DNA from: Cryobacterium glucosi
GTDB taxonomy: Bacteria; Actinomycetota; Actinomycetes; Actinomycetales; Microbacteriaceae
Length of the DNA stretch: 64,000 bases
Assembly (NCBI RefSeq): GCF_004402235.1
Contig: NZ_SOFS01000019.1
Location: 1-64,000 of the forward strand
Direction of reading: 5' to 3'
Of this stretch, positions 18,229 through 26,428 are shown piece by piece. Under the pieces are notes generated by a model. The model saw nothing but the letters and a program-made list of their open reading frames with translations. It was not told the DNA's origin and did not search any database. A program made the position numbers and the translations under genes. Each line of letters starts with the position of its first letter. The first letter of the stretch is position 1.

Positions 18229-19392
18229 CTAGTGCGTGTCGACCTGGTGGGCCACGTACTGCACGGGAGCGGGCAGGTGCGCCTCGCTCCGCACGGTGCG
18301 GGAGAACCGCTCGATCGACTTAAGCGCGCTGACCAGCTCGTCGGGGGTGATCGGGAACGGCATGTTGTGGATGGTCTCCCCCTGCACCGTCGCCGCCTCG
18401 GCGACGCGGCGCAGGTCGTCCTCGTCGTCGACGCTGAGGCCGACCTCCGTCAGCGTGTTCGGCAGCCCGACCCGGGTCGTGAACTCGATGAAGTCGCGGA
18501 TCTCCTGGGTCGGGGCGCCCTCGAGCACGAGCTGCGTGACCGAGCCGATGTTGACCTTCTGCCCGTGCGCGAGCCCGTGGGTCTGGTGCGCCGCGGTCAG
18601 GCCGTTGTGGATCGCGTGCGCCGCGGCGAGCCCGCCGGACTCGAATCCGAGCCCCGACAGCAGCGTGTTCGCCTCGACGAGCTTCTCGACGGCCGGGGTG
18701 ACCTGGTGGTCGCGCACGGCGTCGAGGGCGGGGAGCGCGTTGTCCCAGATCACGCCCCAGGACAGTTCGGCGAGCGCGGTGCCCGCGAGGGTCGGCAGGC
18801 CGCCGGCCATCGTGTTCGCGTGCGCCTGCCTCGTCGCCCGGGCCTCGAGCCACGTCGCGAGCGCATCGCCGACGCCCGCCGCCAGGAACGCGGCAGGGGC
18901 ATCCGCAACGAGCTGGGTGTCCATCAGCACGAGGTCAGGGTTCTTCGGGAAGAAGCGGTACTCCTCGAACGCGCCATCTGCGGTGTAGATCACGGAGAGG
19001 GCCGATGTGGGGGCATCCGTTGATGCGACGGAGGGCACCGTGACCCAGCGGATCCCGGCGAGGAACCCGGCCGCCTTCACGGCGTCCATGGTGCTGCCGC
19101 CGCCGAGGGCGACGATGACGTCGGCGCCGGTCCTGTCGATCACGCCGACGAGGCGGGTGACCTCCGCGGCCGTGGGGATGCCGCCGAAACGTTCCCGGGT
19201 GACGGGCAGCTGGGCGGCGCGCAGCGAGTCCGTGGCGCGCTGCCCGAGGATCCCCCAGACGACGTCGTCGGAGACGAGGAGCGGGGTCTTCCCGAGCGGC
19301 GCGAGGAATTCGCCGAGCCGGGACAGCGCCCCTTTCCCCTGGACGTAGCGGCCGGGGCTGATGATGGTGCGAATGGCGCTGGAGGCGGCCAT
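18229..19392 (-). CDS. gldA: Iron-type glycerol dehydrogenase
   Basis: NAD-dependent oxidation of glycerol (or a related polyol) to dihydroxyacetone; 387 residues, Fe/Zn-dependent group III alcohol dehydrogenase. Family marks are RTIISPGRYVQGKGAL at the N-terminus, the nucleotide-binding VIVALGGGSTMDAVKA, TVPSVASTDAPTSALSVIY, and metal ligands in AGVGDALATWLEA (Asp), HAIHNGL (His) and THGLAHGQKVNIG (His). The ATG at 19392 has a strong AAGGAG site. It is divergent from an IclR regulator, and the 169-bp spacer carries a palindromic motif shared with the alcohol dehydrogenase promoter region at 24419. Confidence 0.92.
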   Translation of the reverse strand: MAASSAIRTIISPGRYVQGKGALSRLGEFLAPLGKTPLLVSDDVVWGILGQRATDSLRAAQLPVTRERFGGIPTAAEVTRLVGVIDRTGADVIVALGGGSTMDAVKAAGFLAGIRWVTVPSVASTDAPTSALSVIYTADGAFEEYRFFPKNPDLVLMDTQLVADAPAAFLAAGVGDALATWLEARATRQAHANTMAGGLPTLAGTALAELSWGVIWDNALPALDAVRDHQVTPAVEKLVEANTLLSGLGFESGGLAAAHAIHNGLTAAHQTHGLAHGQKVNIGSVTQLVLEGAPTQEIRDFIEFTTRVGLPNTLTEVGLSVDDEDDLRRVAEAATVQGETIHNMPFPITPDELVSALKSIERFSRTVRSEAHLPAPVQYVAHQVDTH

Positions 19393-19466
19393 GACGATCT
19401 CCTTCTTCAAGCGATGCGGATGCCGCCAGCCTAAATTCGCCGGTGCCGGCCCGGTCAGGGGCCCTG

Positions 19467-19482
19467 TCACCATGTGAGAAGC
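19467..19482. promoter_or_regulatory. IclR operator candidate, copy 1
   Basis: TCACCATGTGAGAAGC, with the core TCAC-CAT-GTGA an inverted repeat, lies between the divergent gldA and IclR genes (75 and 79 bp from the two starts). A 15-of-16 identical copy lies at 24419-24434 upstream of the Zn alcohol dehydrogenase. Symmetry, position and repetition suggest a regulator site; IclR binding is inferred. Confidence 0.5.
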
Positions 19483-19560
19483 TGCCTCACGCGCCGAACC
19501 CGGGATCTTCTCAGGAGCCGGACGATTGTGCCCGGGCCGGGCCCGACCGACAATGGCCGC

Positions 19561-20430
19561 ATGAAGACCACGGATGCTCTTCCCCTGTCCCAGCCGCCGT
19601 CGCCCCGGACGCTCGCCCAGCCGCCACTGACGTCCAACGTCACGGCACTGCCGGCACCGCCCGCCCCGAGCGGGGTCGCCTCGATCCTGAAGACGCTCGC
19701 GATCCTCGAGATCGTCGCCGAACGTGGCGGGGCCACGGCGAAGGAGGTCTCCGCGAGCCTCGGCTATCCGCTGCCGACCGTGTACCGGCTCATGCAGACG
19801 CTCGTGCAGAGCGACTACCTCGTGCACATCCGCCGGGAGCGCAAGTTCGAACTCGGCTACAAGCTGCATCAGCTCGGCGTCTCGCTGCATCGCCAGATCG
19901 GCGTGCCCGCCGAGGTGCGCACCGAGATCGCCCGCCTGCACCGCAACGCCCAGGCGGCCGCGTACTTCGCCGTCTACCGGGGGGCCGATGTCGTCGTCAC
20001 GTACATCGTGGATTCCCCGGCAGCCCCGCGCCTCACCCCGTTGAGCTTCGGGTTCCACGAGGCCGCGCACGCGACCGCCTTCGGCAAGATCATGTTGAGC
20101 GGCATGACCGGCGAACAGCGCGACCAGTACCTCGACGCTCATGGGCTGCCGCAGCTGACCCCGGCGACGATCACGGATCGCGGGGAACTCGAACGCCAGC
20201 TCGAGTCGATCTCCCGGTCGCACGTCGCCTGGGAGCACGAGGAATTCGTGCCGGGTATGACGTGCGCCGCGGTCGGCGTGCGCAACTCCGCAGGCCTGCT
20301 CGTCGGCTCCGTGGCGATCTCGGCCCGCGCGGACTCCATCGCGATCCGCGAACGCGACCACGAGCGGATGCTGCGCGAGACCGCTGCCGGACTCTCGCGG
20401 TACTTCCGCTCCGGCAGCGTCAGGCGCTGA
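19561..20430 (+). CDS. IclR-family transcriptional regulator
   Basis: DNA-binding regulator of 289 residues. A disordered Pro-rich N-terminus (about 40 residues) precedes the winged helix with GVASILKTLAILEIVAERGGATA and the recognition stretch YPLPTVYRLMQTLVQSDYLV. The C-terminal IclR effector domain has HEAAHATAFGKIMLSGM and GMTCAAVGVRNSAGLLVGSVAIS. It probably regulates the divergent glycerol dehydrogenase, and perhaps the alcohol dehydrogenase/GMC operon that shares its candidate operator. The ATG is followed by MKTTDALPL; no better start lies nearby. Confidence 0.9.
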   Translation: MKTTDALPLSQPPSPRTLAQPPLTSNVTALPAPPAPSGVASILKTLAILEIVAERGGATAKEVSASLGYPLPTVYRLMQTLVQSDYLVHIRRERKFELGYKLHQLGVSLHRQIGVPAEVRTEIARLHRNAQAAAYFAVYRGADVVVTYIVDSPAAPRLTPLSFGFHEAAHATAFGKIMLSGMTGEQRDQYLDAHGLPQLTPATITDRGELERQLESISRSHVAWEHEEFVPGMTCAAVGVRNSAGLLVGSVAISARADSIAIRERDHERMLRETAAGLSRYFRSGSVRR

Positions 20431-20448
20431 GCATCCGCTCCGCGACGG

Positions 20449-20994
20449 TTAGCGGGCCTCCCACCAGGGCGTGATCACGGCGCGCGCGAGGGTGTGCGCG
20501 CCGAGGTTGAAGGTGAGGAACGCGGGCGTCGAAGTCTCGGGGATCCCGATCGTGTCGACGTCGAGGGCGTGCACGGCGATGTAGTAGTTGTGCCGCCCGT
20601 GGCCGGCCGGCGGGGCCGCACCGAGGTAGCGGCGGAGGCTCGCGTCGTTGGTCAGCTGCCAGGCGCCGGGCGGGAGCAGGGTGCTGTCCTCCTCCCCCGC
20701 ACCGGTCGGCAGGCTCGTCGTCGAAACGGGGATGTCGGCGACGGCCCAGTGCCAGAATCCGCTCGCCGTCGGGGCGAGCGGGTCGTACATCGTGACCGCG
20801 AAGCTTCGGGTTCCCGCCGGGAAACCGCTCCAGTGCAGTTCCGGGGACGTGTCGCTGCCGCCGGCGCCGAAGATCCCGCTGCGCTGGGGCGGGTCGAGTT
20901 CCCGGCCGTTCTCGACATCGTTCGATTCGAGGGTGAAGGTCGGCACGTCGCCGATCTGGTCGTACGGGGTTCTCATCATCTGGTCGTGGGTCAT
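20449..20994 (-). CDS. YbhB/YbcL family (PEBP-like) protein
   Basis: Phosphatidylethanolamine-binding-protein fold, 181 residues, cytoplasmic. The ligand-site motifs are MYDPLAPTASGFWHWAVADIP (the DPDAP-x-GxxxHW region) and GHGRHNYYIAVHALD, with GPAPPxGHG-like AAPPAGHGRHNY. The bacterial role is poorly defined. It is separated by 84 bp from the GMC gene on the same strand, so it may be the distal gene of the dehydrogenase operon. Confidence 0.9.
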   Translation of the reverse strand: MTHDQMMRTPYDQIGDVPTFTLESNDVENGRELDPPQRSGIFGAGGSDTSPELHWSGFPAGTRSFAVTMYDPLAPTASGFWHWAVADIPVSTTSLPTGAGEEDSTLLPPGAWQLTNDASLRRYLGAAPPAGHGRHNYYIAVHALDVDTIGIPETSTPAFLTFNLGAHTLARAVITPWWEAR

Positions 20995-21078
20995 GGGTGC
21001 GTCATCTCCTTGTCGGGCGTGGTTCGGGACGGTGTCAGGGTGCCGGAGGGGTCCCGGATCCCGGAGCCGGTAGCCCGG

Positions 21079-22644
21079 TCACAGGGACCGGTTGGCGAGC
21101 TGTTCGGCGATATGGTCGGCCTGCCGGATGGCGAGGGCCACGATCGTGAGCGTCGGGTTGGCCGCGGCGCCGGTCGTGAAGACCGACCCGTCGCTCACGA
21201 ACAGGTTCGGCACATCGTGGGCACGCCCGAACTTGTTCACCACGCCGTCCTCCGGTCGTGCGCTCATCCGGCTTGTGCCGAGGTTGTGCGTCGAGGGATA
21301 CGGCGGGGTGCGGTGCGCCGAGATCGACCCGACCGCGTCGTAGAGCAGTTCGGCCTGGCGGTAGCCGTGGTCGCGCATGGCGACGTCGTTCGGGTGGTCG
21401 TCGAAGTTCACGTTCGCGACCGGCAGGCCGGCAGCATCCGTGACCGAACCGTTGAGGGTGATCCGGTTGGTCTCCTGAGGCATGTCCTCGCCGACGATCC
21501 AGAGCCCCGCGGTGTGCGCGTAGCCGTCGAGGATCGACGTGAAGTCGCGCCCCCACGAACCCGGGTCCGCGAAGGCCGCGAGGAACGCCGGCCCGAGCGA
21601 AAGGGTCTCGAGGTAATAGCCGCCCGCGAAGCCGCGGCGCTCGTCGTGGCGCGCCTCGTCCGCGATGATCCCGGCCATGGTCTCGCCGCGGTAGGAGTGC
21701 ACCGGGTCGGGGAACTGGGCGTAGACGGAGCCGGTGGTGTGCCGCATGTAGTTGCGGCCGACCTGGCCGGAGGAGTTCGCGAGTCCGTCCGGGAACAGTG
21801 AGCTCGCGCTGAGCAGCAGCAGTCGAGGCGTCTCGATCGAATTCCCGGCGACACAGACGATGCGTGCCCGCTGCCGGTGCATGCCGCCGGCGGCATCGAG
21901 GTACAGCACGGCATCGGCGCGCCCGGTCCGGTCGTGCGTGATCTGCACGGCCTGGCTGAGCGGCCGCAGGTCGAGGTGACCGGTCGCCTCCGCACGGGGA
22001 ATCTCGCGCACGAGGGTGCTCCACTTCGCGCCGGACTTGTCGCCCTGGAAGTTGAAGCCGTCCTGCACGGATGCCGGGCGCCCGTCGTACGGCTCGGCGT
22101 TCGTCGCGTACGGACCGGTCGCGTAGAAGTTGTAGCCGACCCGGGCGGCACCGTTGGCGAACACCTTGTAGTTGTTGTTGGCGGGCAGGGCGGCGCGACC
22201 GTGCCGGTGCGTCGAGCCCATCGCGATCTCGGCGCGGTCGTAGTACGGCGCGAGTTCGGCGAGGGTGATCGGCCAGTCGAGCAGGTTCGCGCCGTCGATA
22301 CCGCCGTAGGTGCTGCGAGCCTGGAATTCGTGGGCGAGGAAGCGCGGCGTGGCGCCGGACCAGTGCGTGGTGCTGCCGCCGACGGCCTTGACGATCCACG
22401 CCGGCAGGTTCGGGAAGTCACGGGCGATGCGCCAGGAGCCACTCGTCGTGCGCGGGTCGAGCCAGGCCATCTGCGAGAACGCCGCCCACTCGTCGTTGAC
22501 GTATTCCGCATTGGTGATGTGGGGCCCTGCCTCGAGCACGACGACCGGGATGCCCCGGGCAGTGAGCTCGTAGGCGAGGGTGCCGCCTCCCGCTCCGGAC
22601 CCGATGATGACGACGGCCTCCTCGTCGTGGTCGATGGCGCTCAC
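21079..22644 (-). CDS. GMC-family FAD oxidoreductase (large subunit)
   Basis: Flavin alcohol/sugar dehydrogenase, 521 residues. The ADP-binding motif VVIIGSGAGGGTLAYELTARG is at residues about 10-30, followed by VLEAG. The C-terminal active site has THNLGTSRM with the catalytic His, and NPTLTIVALAIRQADHI with the conserved Asn. The sequence resembles gluconate 2-dehydrogenase/GMC large subunits, and the next gene upstream encodes the matching small subunit, overlapping by 4 bp. No signal peptide or cytochrome c subunit is present, so the complex is probably cytoplasmic and its electron acceptor is unknown. Confidence 0.92.
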   Translation of the reverse strand: MSAIDHDEEAVVIIGSGAGGGTLAYELTARGIPVVVLEAGPHITNAEYVNDEWAAFSQMAWLDPRTTSGSWRIARDFPNLPAWIVKAVGGSTTHWSGATPRFLAHEFQARSTYGGIDGANLLDWPITLAELAPYYDRAEIAMGSTHRHGRAALPANNNYKVFANGAARVGYNFYATGPYATNAEPYDGRPASVQDGFNFQGDKSGAKWSTLVREIPRAEATGHLDLRPLSQAVQITHDRTGRADAVLYLDAAGGMHRQRARIVCVAGNSIETPRLLLLSASSLFPDGLANSSGQVGRNYMRHTTGSVYAQFPDPVHSYRGETMAGIIADEARHDERRGFAGGYYLETLSLGPAFLAAFADPGSWGRDFTSILDGYAHTAGLWIVGEDMPQETNRITLNGSVTDAAGLPVANVNFDDHPNDVAMRDHGYRQAELLYDAVGSISAHRTPPYPSTHNLGTSRMSARPEDGVVNKFGRAHDVPNLFVSDGSVFTTGAAANPTLTIVALAIRQADHIAEQLANRSL

Positions 22645-23219
22645 TTCGTCACCTCGTCCCTGCCCGAAGCGGATTCCGGGGCTGCGGATGCCGCAGCCGG
22701 GGTCGCGGGGGTCGCGGCACCGACCTGCCGGGTGAGCGGACCGATCTCGACGTAGCGCAGTTCGCCGGTGTATTCCTCGATCCGCGGCTCGGGGAGCCAG
22801 TCGAGGTCGTTGAAACCGCGGTGCAGATAGCCGCCCTTGTCGAAGGATGCGCCCTCGTAGCCGAGCGCTTGCCAGACCTCCGGGAGGTTGTAGAGGGTCA
22901 GCACGGTGTTCGCACGAACGAAGCCGAAGAATTCGGTCTGTTCGATCGCGCGGAGGCGGGCCGTGGCATCCATCGCATTGAGGTCGAGGAACGCTCCGGC
23001 CGGGAGGGTGTCGAGGCTCGCGAGGCCGGACGACAGGGCGAGGAAGTGCCGTGGCGTCTTCTCGGCGAGCGCAATCAGGGCGTCTGCGGTCTTCTCGTAT
23101 GCGGTGTCCGGCAGTTGCGCGTGCGGGAATGCCACCCGGATGACGCGCACGAGCAGGGCCCGCGCCTGCGGGGAGTCGAGGAAGCCGCTCGGGGCTTCCG
23201 AGGTTTCGAGGAACGTCAC
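22641..23219 (-). CDS. Gluconate 2-dehydrogenase subunit 3 family protein
   Basis: Small subunit of the GMC dehydrogenase, 192 residues. The central part, LLVRVIRVAFPHAQLPDTAY to EQTEFFGFVRANTVLTLYN and GYEGASFDKGGYLHRGFNDLDWLPEP, matches subunit-3 proteins that partner GMC oxidoreductases. Typical homologues have a Tat signal that carries the large subunit out; here the N-terminus (MTFLETSEAPSGFLDSPQAR) has no twin-Arg or hydrophobic segment. It overlaps the GMC start by 4 bp and begins 37 bp after the Zn alcohol dehydrogenase. The C-terminal tail is Ala-rich and disordered. Confidence 0.85.
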   Translation of the reverse strand: MTFLETSEAPSGFLDSPQARALLVRVIRVAFPHAQLPDTAYEKTADALIALAEKTPRHFLALSSGLASLDTLPAGAFLDLNAMDATARLRAIEQTEFFGFVRANTVLTLYNLPEVWQALGYEGASFDKGGYLHRGFNDLDWLPEPRIEEYTGELRYVEIGPLTRQVGAATPATPAAASAAPESASGRDEVTK

Positions 23220-23256
23220 TGTTGGTCTCCTTCGGATGGATCGGGGTGGATCTGGC

Positions 23257-24297
23257 TCAGGCGGCGTGACCGGGTACGAGGATGCCGCGGCCGACCAGGC
23301 GACCGCTCTCGAGGTCGGCGATCGCGTCGTTGGCGGCCTCGAGCGGGTAGACGGCGGTGTGCAGGGTGACCTTGCCCTGGGCGGTGAGGGTCATCAGTTC
23401 GACAAGGTCGGTGTATGTGCCGACGAGGTTGCCGATCACATTGATCTCGCGGGAGATGATCTCGATCGTCGGCAGGCTGACCGTACCGCCGTAGCCGATC
23501 ACATAGTGCGAGCCACGGTTCCGGAGCAACTTCGGGGCGAGCAGTTCTGCGCCGCGTTCGCCGACGAAGTCGAAGACGATGTGCGCGCCGCCACCGGTGA
23601 TCTCGGCGACGGCCTTCTCGACCGCCGCGTCGCTCGTCGCGAGCACGGTGTGGTGTGCGCCGATCTGCCCGGCGAGCTCGAGCGCCGCTTCGGAGCGGTC
23701 GACGACCGTGATTTCCGCGCTCGTGATCGCCGCGAGGCTCTGCACGCCGATGTGCCCGAGGCCGCCGGATCCGATCACGACGGCGTGGCTGCCGGGGAAG
23801 AGCACCGGGGCGGCCTTCCGCACGGCGTGGTACGCGGTGAGTCCGGCATCCGCCAGAGCGGCCACGTCCCGGGGCTGGAGCGCGGGGTCGAGCTTCACCA
23901 CGGCGCGCGCGTTCGTGCGCAGCACCTCGGCCATGCCGCCGTCGACATTGATGCCGGGGAAGGTGGCGTTCTCGCAGTGCGAATCCTGGCCCTCCCGGCA
24001 GGCGGGGCAGAGCCCGCAGCTGGTGAGCGGATGCATGATGACGGTGTCCCCGACCGCGACGTTGTGCACGGCCGAGCCGCACGCCCGTACCCAGCCGGCG
24101 TTCTCGTGGCCGAGGGTATAGGGCAGGTGCGGGTGCTGGATCGGATCCCACTGGCCTTCGATGATGTGCAGGTCGGTACGGCAGAGCCCGGCGGCGCCGA
24201 CGTCGACGAGCACGTCCCACGGGCCGAGGATCTCGGGCTCCGGCACGTCGTCGAGGGTCGGCTGTGCGCCATAGGAATGGATCCGGACAGCCTTCAC
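23257..24297 (-). CDS. Zinc-dependent alcohol dehydrogenase (MDR family)
   Basis: NAD(P)-dependent medium-chain alcohol dehydrogenase, 346 residues. The GTG at 24297 (VKAVRIHSYG) is chosen because AGGAGG lies 5 nt upstream; a longer ATG start at 24312 would contain that site. Catalytic zinc ligands are Cys in GLCRTDLH and the GHENAGWV His-Glu pair. Structural zinc ligands are the four Cys of CGLCPACREGQDSHC. The Rossmann motif is VVIGSGGLGHIGVQ. It heads the operon with the GMC pair. A candidate IclR site lies at 24419 and a 25-bp hairpin at 24457. Confidence 0.93.
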   Translation of the reverse strand: MKAVRIHSYGAQPTLDDVPEPEILGPWDVLVDVGAAGLCRTDLHIIEGQWDPIQHPHLPYTLGHENAGWVRACGSAVHNVAVGDTVIMHPLTSCGLCPACREGQDSHCENATFPGINVDGGMAEVLRTNARAVVKLDPALQPRDVAALADAGLTAYHAVRKAAPVLFPGSHAVVIGSGGLGHIGVQSLAAITSAEITVVDRSEAALELAGQIGAHHTVLATSDAAVEKAVAEITGGGAHIVFDFVGERGAELLAPKLLRNRGSHYVIGYGGTVSLPTIEIISREINVIGNLVGTYTDLVELMTLTAQGKVTLHTAVYPLEAANDAIADLESGRLVGRGILVPGHAA

Positions 24298-24418
24298 CGT
24301 GACCTCCTGCATCCCGGGTTCTCGCCGGGCGACGTTGCCCGGCCTGCCGCACCCCCGAGGGGTCGGCACGAGATCCTCATACTCTCGGTGCTGGGCCGCC
24401 GACTCGAAAGCGCGCCTC

Positions 24419-24434
24419 TCACCACGTGAGAAGC
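24419..24434. promoter_or_regulatory. IclR operator candidate, copy 2
   Basis: TCACCACGTGAGAAGC differs at one base from the motif between gldA and the IclR gene (19467-19482). Including the preceding TC, it forms TCTCAC-CAC-GTGAGA, a perfect 6-bp inverted repeat. It lies about 120 bp upstream of the Zn alcohol dehydrogenase start. Confidence 0.5.
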
Positions 24435-24456
24435 GCGCACCTCGCCGGGCCACCCC

Positions 24457-24523
24457 TTCCGCGAAAGCGGGTGAATCGTCGTTCAGGCCGTGTCCAACCG
24501 ACGATTCACCCGCTTTCGCGGAA
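24457..24523. repeat. Perfect 25-bp stem hairpin in a divergent promoter region
   Basis: Arms 24457-24481 and 24499-24523 are perfectly complementary over 25 bp (they include GCGAAAGCGGGTGAATCGTC) with a 17-nt loop. It lies between divergent genes, ending 26 bp before the AKR start, so it is not placed as a convergent terminator. Confidence 0.75.
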
Positions 24524-24549
24524 AGCCGCATGGCCGGTTTAATGGAGCT

Positions 24550-25374
24550 ATGACCTCTTCACCCGTTCTGCAGTTCCACGACGGCCACTCCATCCCGCAG
24601 CTGGGGCTCGGGGTCTACAAGATTCCGGATGCCGACGCGGCCGACGCCGTGCAGGTCGCGCTCGAGTCCGGGTACCGGCACGTCGACACCGCAGCGCTCT
24701 ACGCCAATGAGGCCGGCGTCGGCCAGGGCATCGCCCGGGCCGGCCTCCCCCGCGGCGACGTCTTCGTGACGACCAAGGTGTGGAACGCCGACCACGGCTA
24801 CGACAGCACCCTGCGTGCCTTCGACGAGAGCCTCGGCAAGCTCGGGCTCGACTACGTCGACCTGTACCTGATCCACTGGCCGGCCCCGCGCCAGGACAAG
24901 TACGTCGACACCTGGCGGGCCCTCGAGGCGATCCGCGCCGACGGGCGGGCCCGCTCGATCGGCGTCTCCAACTTCCACCCGCATCACGTCGACCGGCTTC
25001 TCGCCGAAACCGACGTGGTTCCCGTGGTCAACCAGATCGAGCTGCACCCCTGGCTGCAGCAAGCGGATGCCCGTGCCTACGACGCCGCCCACGGCATCCT
25101 CACCGAAGACTGGTCACCCCTCGCCCGCGGCAGGGCGATCGGCAACCCGACACTCGACGCCATCGGCGCCCGCTACGGCAAGTCAGCAGCGCAGGTCGTG
25201 ATCCGCTGGCACCTCGACCTCGGGAACATCGTGATCCCGAAGTCGGTGACACCGTCCCGCATCCGCGAAAATCTCGACGTCTTCGACTTCAGCCTGGACG
25301 CGGCCGACCTCGCCGCGATCGCGACCCTCGACTCCGGCGAGCGCACCGGCCGGGACCCCGACGACCTCGGCTGA
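24550..25374 (+). CDS. Aldo/keto reductase (AKR5-like), paralogue of the 1316-2149 gene
   Basis: NADPH-dependent carbonyl reductase, 274 residues. The tetrad residues are visible in YRHVDTAALYANE (Asp, Tyr), FVTTKVWN (Lys) and LYLIHWP (His); the cofactor loop is [21 protein letters not shown]. It shares long identical stretches with the AKR at 1316, for example [15 protein letters not shown] and LLAETDVV. The ATG at 24550 follows a GGAGCT site. A 25-bp-stem hairpin immediately upstream would lie in its promoter or 5' leader. It converges with another AKR 33 bp downstream. Confidence 0.92.
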   Translation: MTSSPVLQFHDGHSIPQLGLGVYKIPDADAADAVQVALESGYRHVDTAALYANEAGVGQGIARAGLPRGDVFVTTKVWNADHGYDSTLRAFDESLGKLGLDYVDLYLIHWPAPRQDKYVDTWRALEAIRADGRARSIGVSNFHPHHVDRLLAETDVVPVVNQIELHPWLQQADARAYDAAHGILTEDWSPLARGRAIGNPTLDAIGARYGKSAAQVVIRWHLDLGNIVIPKSVTPSRIRENLDVFDFSLDAADLAAIATLDSGERTGRDPDDLG

Positions 25375-25407
25375 TCGCCCCCGCACGCACCAGTATCCGC
25401 GAGAGTG

Positions 25408-26394
25408 CTACCAGCGCGGGTGGATCTGGGCGCGGAGGAGCCGGTCGTAGATGTCGCGAACGCCGGCGAGGAACTCGGCGCTGAGCGGGGGAACCGACCC
25501 GGCCGCGGCGTTGCCCTGCGCCTGCGCGATCGAGCGCGCGCCGGGGATGACGGCGCTCACGCCGTCCTGCTGGGCGACCCAGGCGAGCGCGGCCTGTGCG
25601 GGCGTGAGCCCGGCGGGAACGAGCGCGGCGAACTCGGCGACCGCCGTGAGCCCGGTCTCGTAGTCGACGCCCGAGAAGGTCTCGCCGACGTCGAAGTGGC
25701 TGCCGTCGCGGTTGTAGTTGCGGTGGTCGTTCTCGGCGAAGGTCGTGGCGCGGGTGTACTTGCCGGTGAGCAGACCGCTCGCGAGCGGCACCCGGGCGAT
25801 GATGCCGACCCCGGCGGCGCGGGCCGCGGGAAGCACGGTGTCGAGCGGCTTGAGCCGGAACGCATTCAGGATGATCTGCACCGTCGCGGTGGCCGGGCGG
25901 GAGATCGCCGCGAGGGCCTGGTCGCAGGTTTCGACGCTGAAGCCGTACGCGGCGATCGTGCCGTCGGCGACGAGGGTGTCGAGCGCGTCGTAGACCTCGC
26001 CCGATTCGACGACCGCGCTCGGCGGGCAGTGCAGCTGCACGAGGTCGAGGGTGTCGACACCGAGGTTGCGGCGGGAGCGTTCGGTCCAGGCCCGGAAGTT
26101 GGCGAGCACGTAGTTCTCGGCGAGCTGGTCGACGCGGCGGCCCATCTTGGTCGCGACCGTGATCCCGGCGTCCTTGCCGTCCCCGGCGAGGTAGCGCCCG
26201 ATGATCTGCTCGCTGCGTCCGTCGCCGTAGACGTCCGCGGTATCGAAGAAGGTGACGCCGGCGTCGACGGATGCTGCGAGAACGGCGGTCGCGTCGGCCT
26301 CGCTGACGTCCCCCCAGTCCGCTCCCAGTTGCCAGGTTCCGAGCCCGATCACGGAGACGGTTCGGTCGGTTCTTCCCAGGGTGCGTGTGTCCAT
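25408..26394 (-). CDS. Aldo/keto reductase (YajO/Tas-like class)
   Basis: A larger AKR of 328 residues from a different subfamily than the two AKR5-like proteins. It starts MDTRTLGRTDRTVSVIGLGTWQ, has the catalytic FFDTADVYGDGRSE (Asp, Tyr) and TVATKMGRR (Lys), and has VQLHCPP (His). The C-terminal cofactor region includes SAVIPGARSIAQAQGN. Such enzymes reduce aldehydes or sugars in the cytoplasm, and the substrate cannot be assigned. It is the downstream neighbour of the alpha/beta hydrolase gene but is transcribed towards the AKR at 24550. Confidence 0.92.
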   Translation of the reverse strand: MDTRTLGRTDRTVSVIGLGTWQLGADWGDVSEADATAVLAASVDAGVTFFDTADVYGDGRSEQIIGRYLAGDGKDAGITVATKMGRRVDQLAENYVLANFRAWTERSRRNLGVDTLDLVQLHCPPSAVVESGEVYDALDTLVADGTIAAYGFSVETCDQALAAISRPATATVQIILNAFRLKPLDTVLPAARAAGVGIIARVPLASGLLTGKYTRATTFAENDHRNYNRDGSHFDVGETFSGVDYETGLTAVAEFAALVPAGLTPAQAALAWVAQQDGVSAVIPGARSIAQAQGNAAAGSVPPLSAEFLAGVRDIYDRLLRAQIHPRW

Positions 26395-26428
26395 GTCCCC
26401 AGCCTAATCACCCGGCCGGCCGCCCTGG

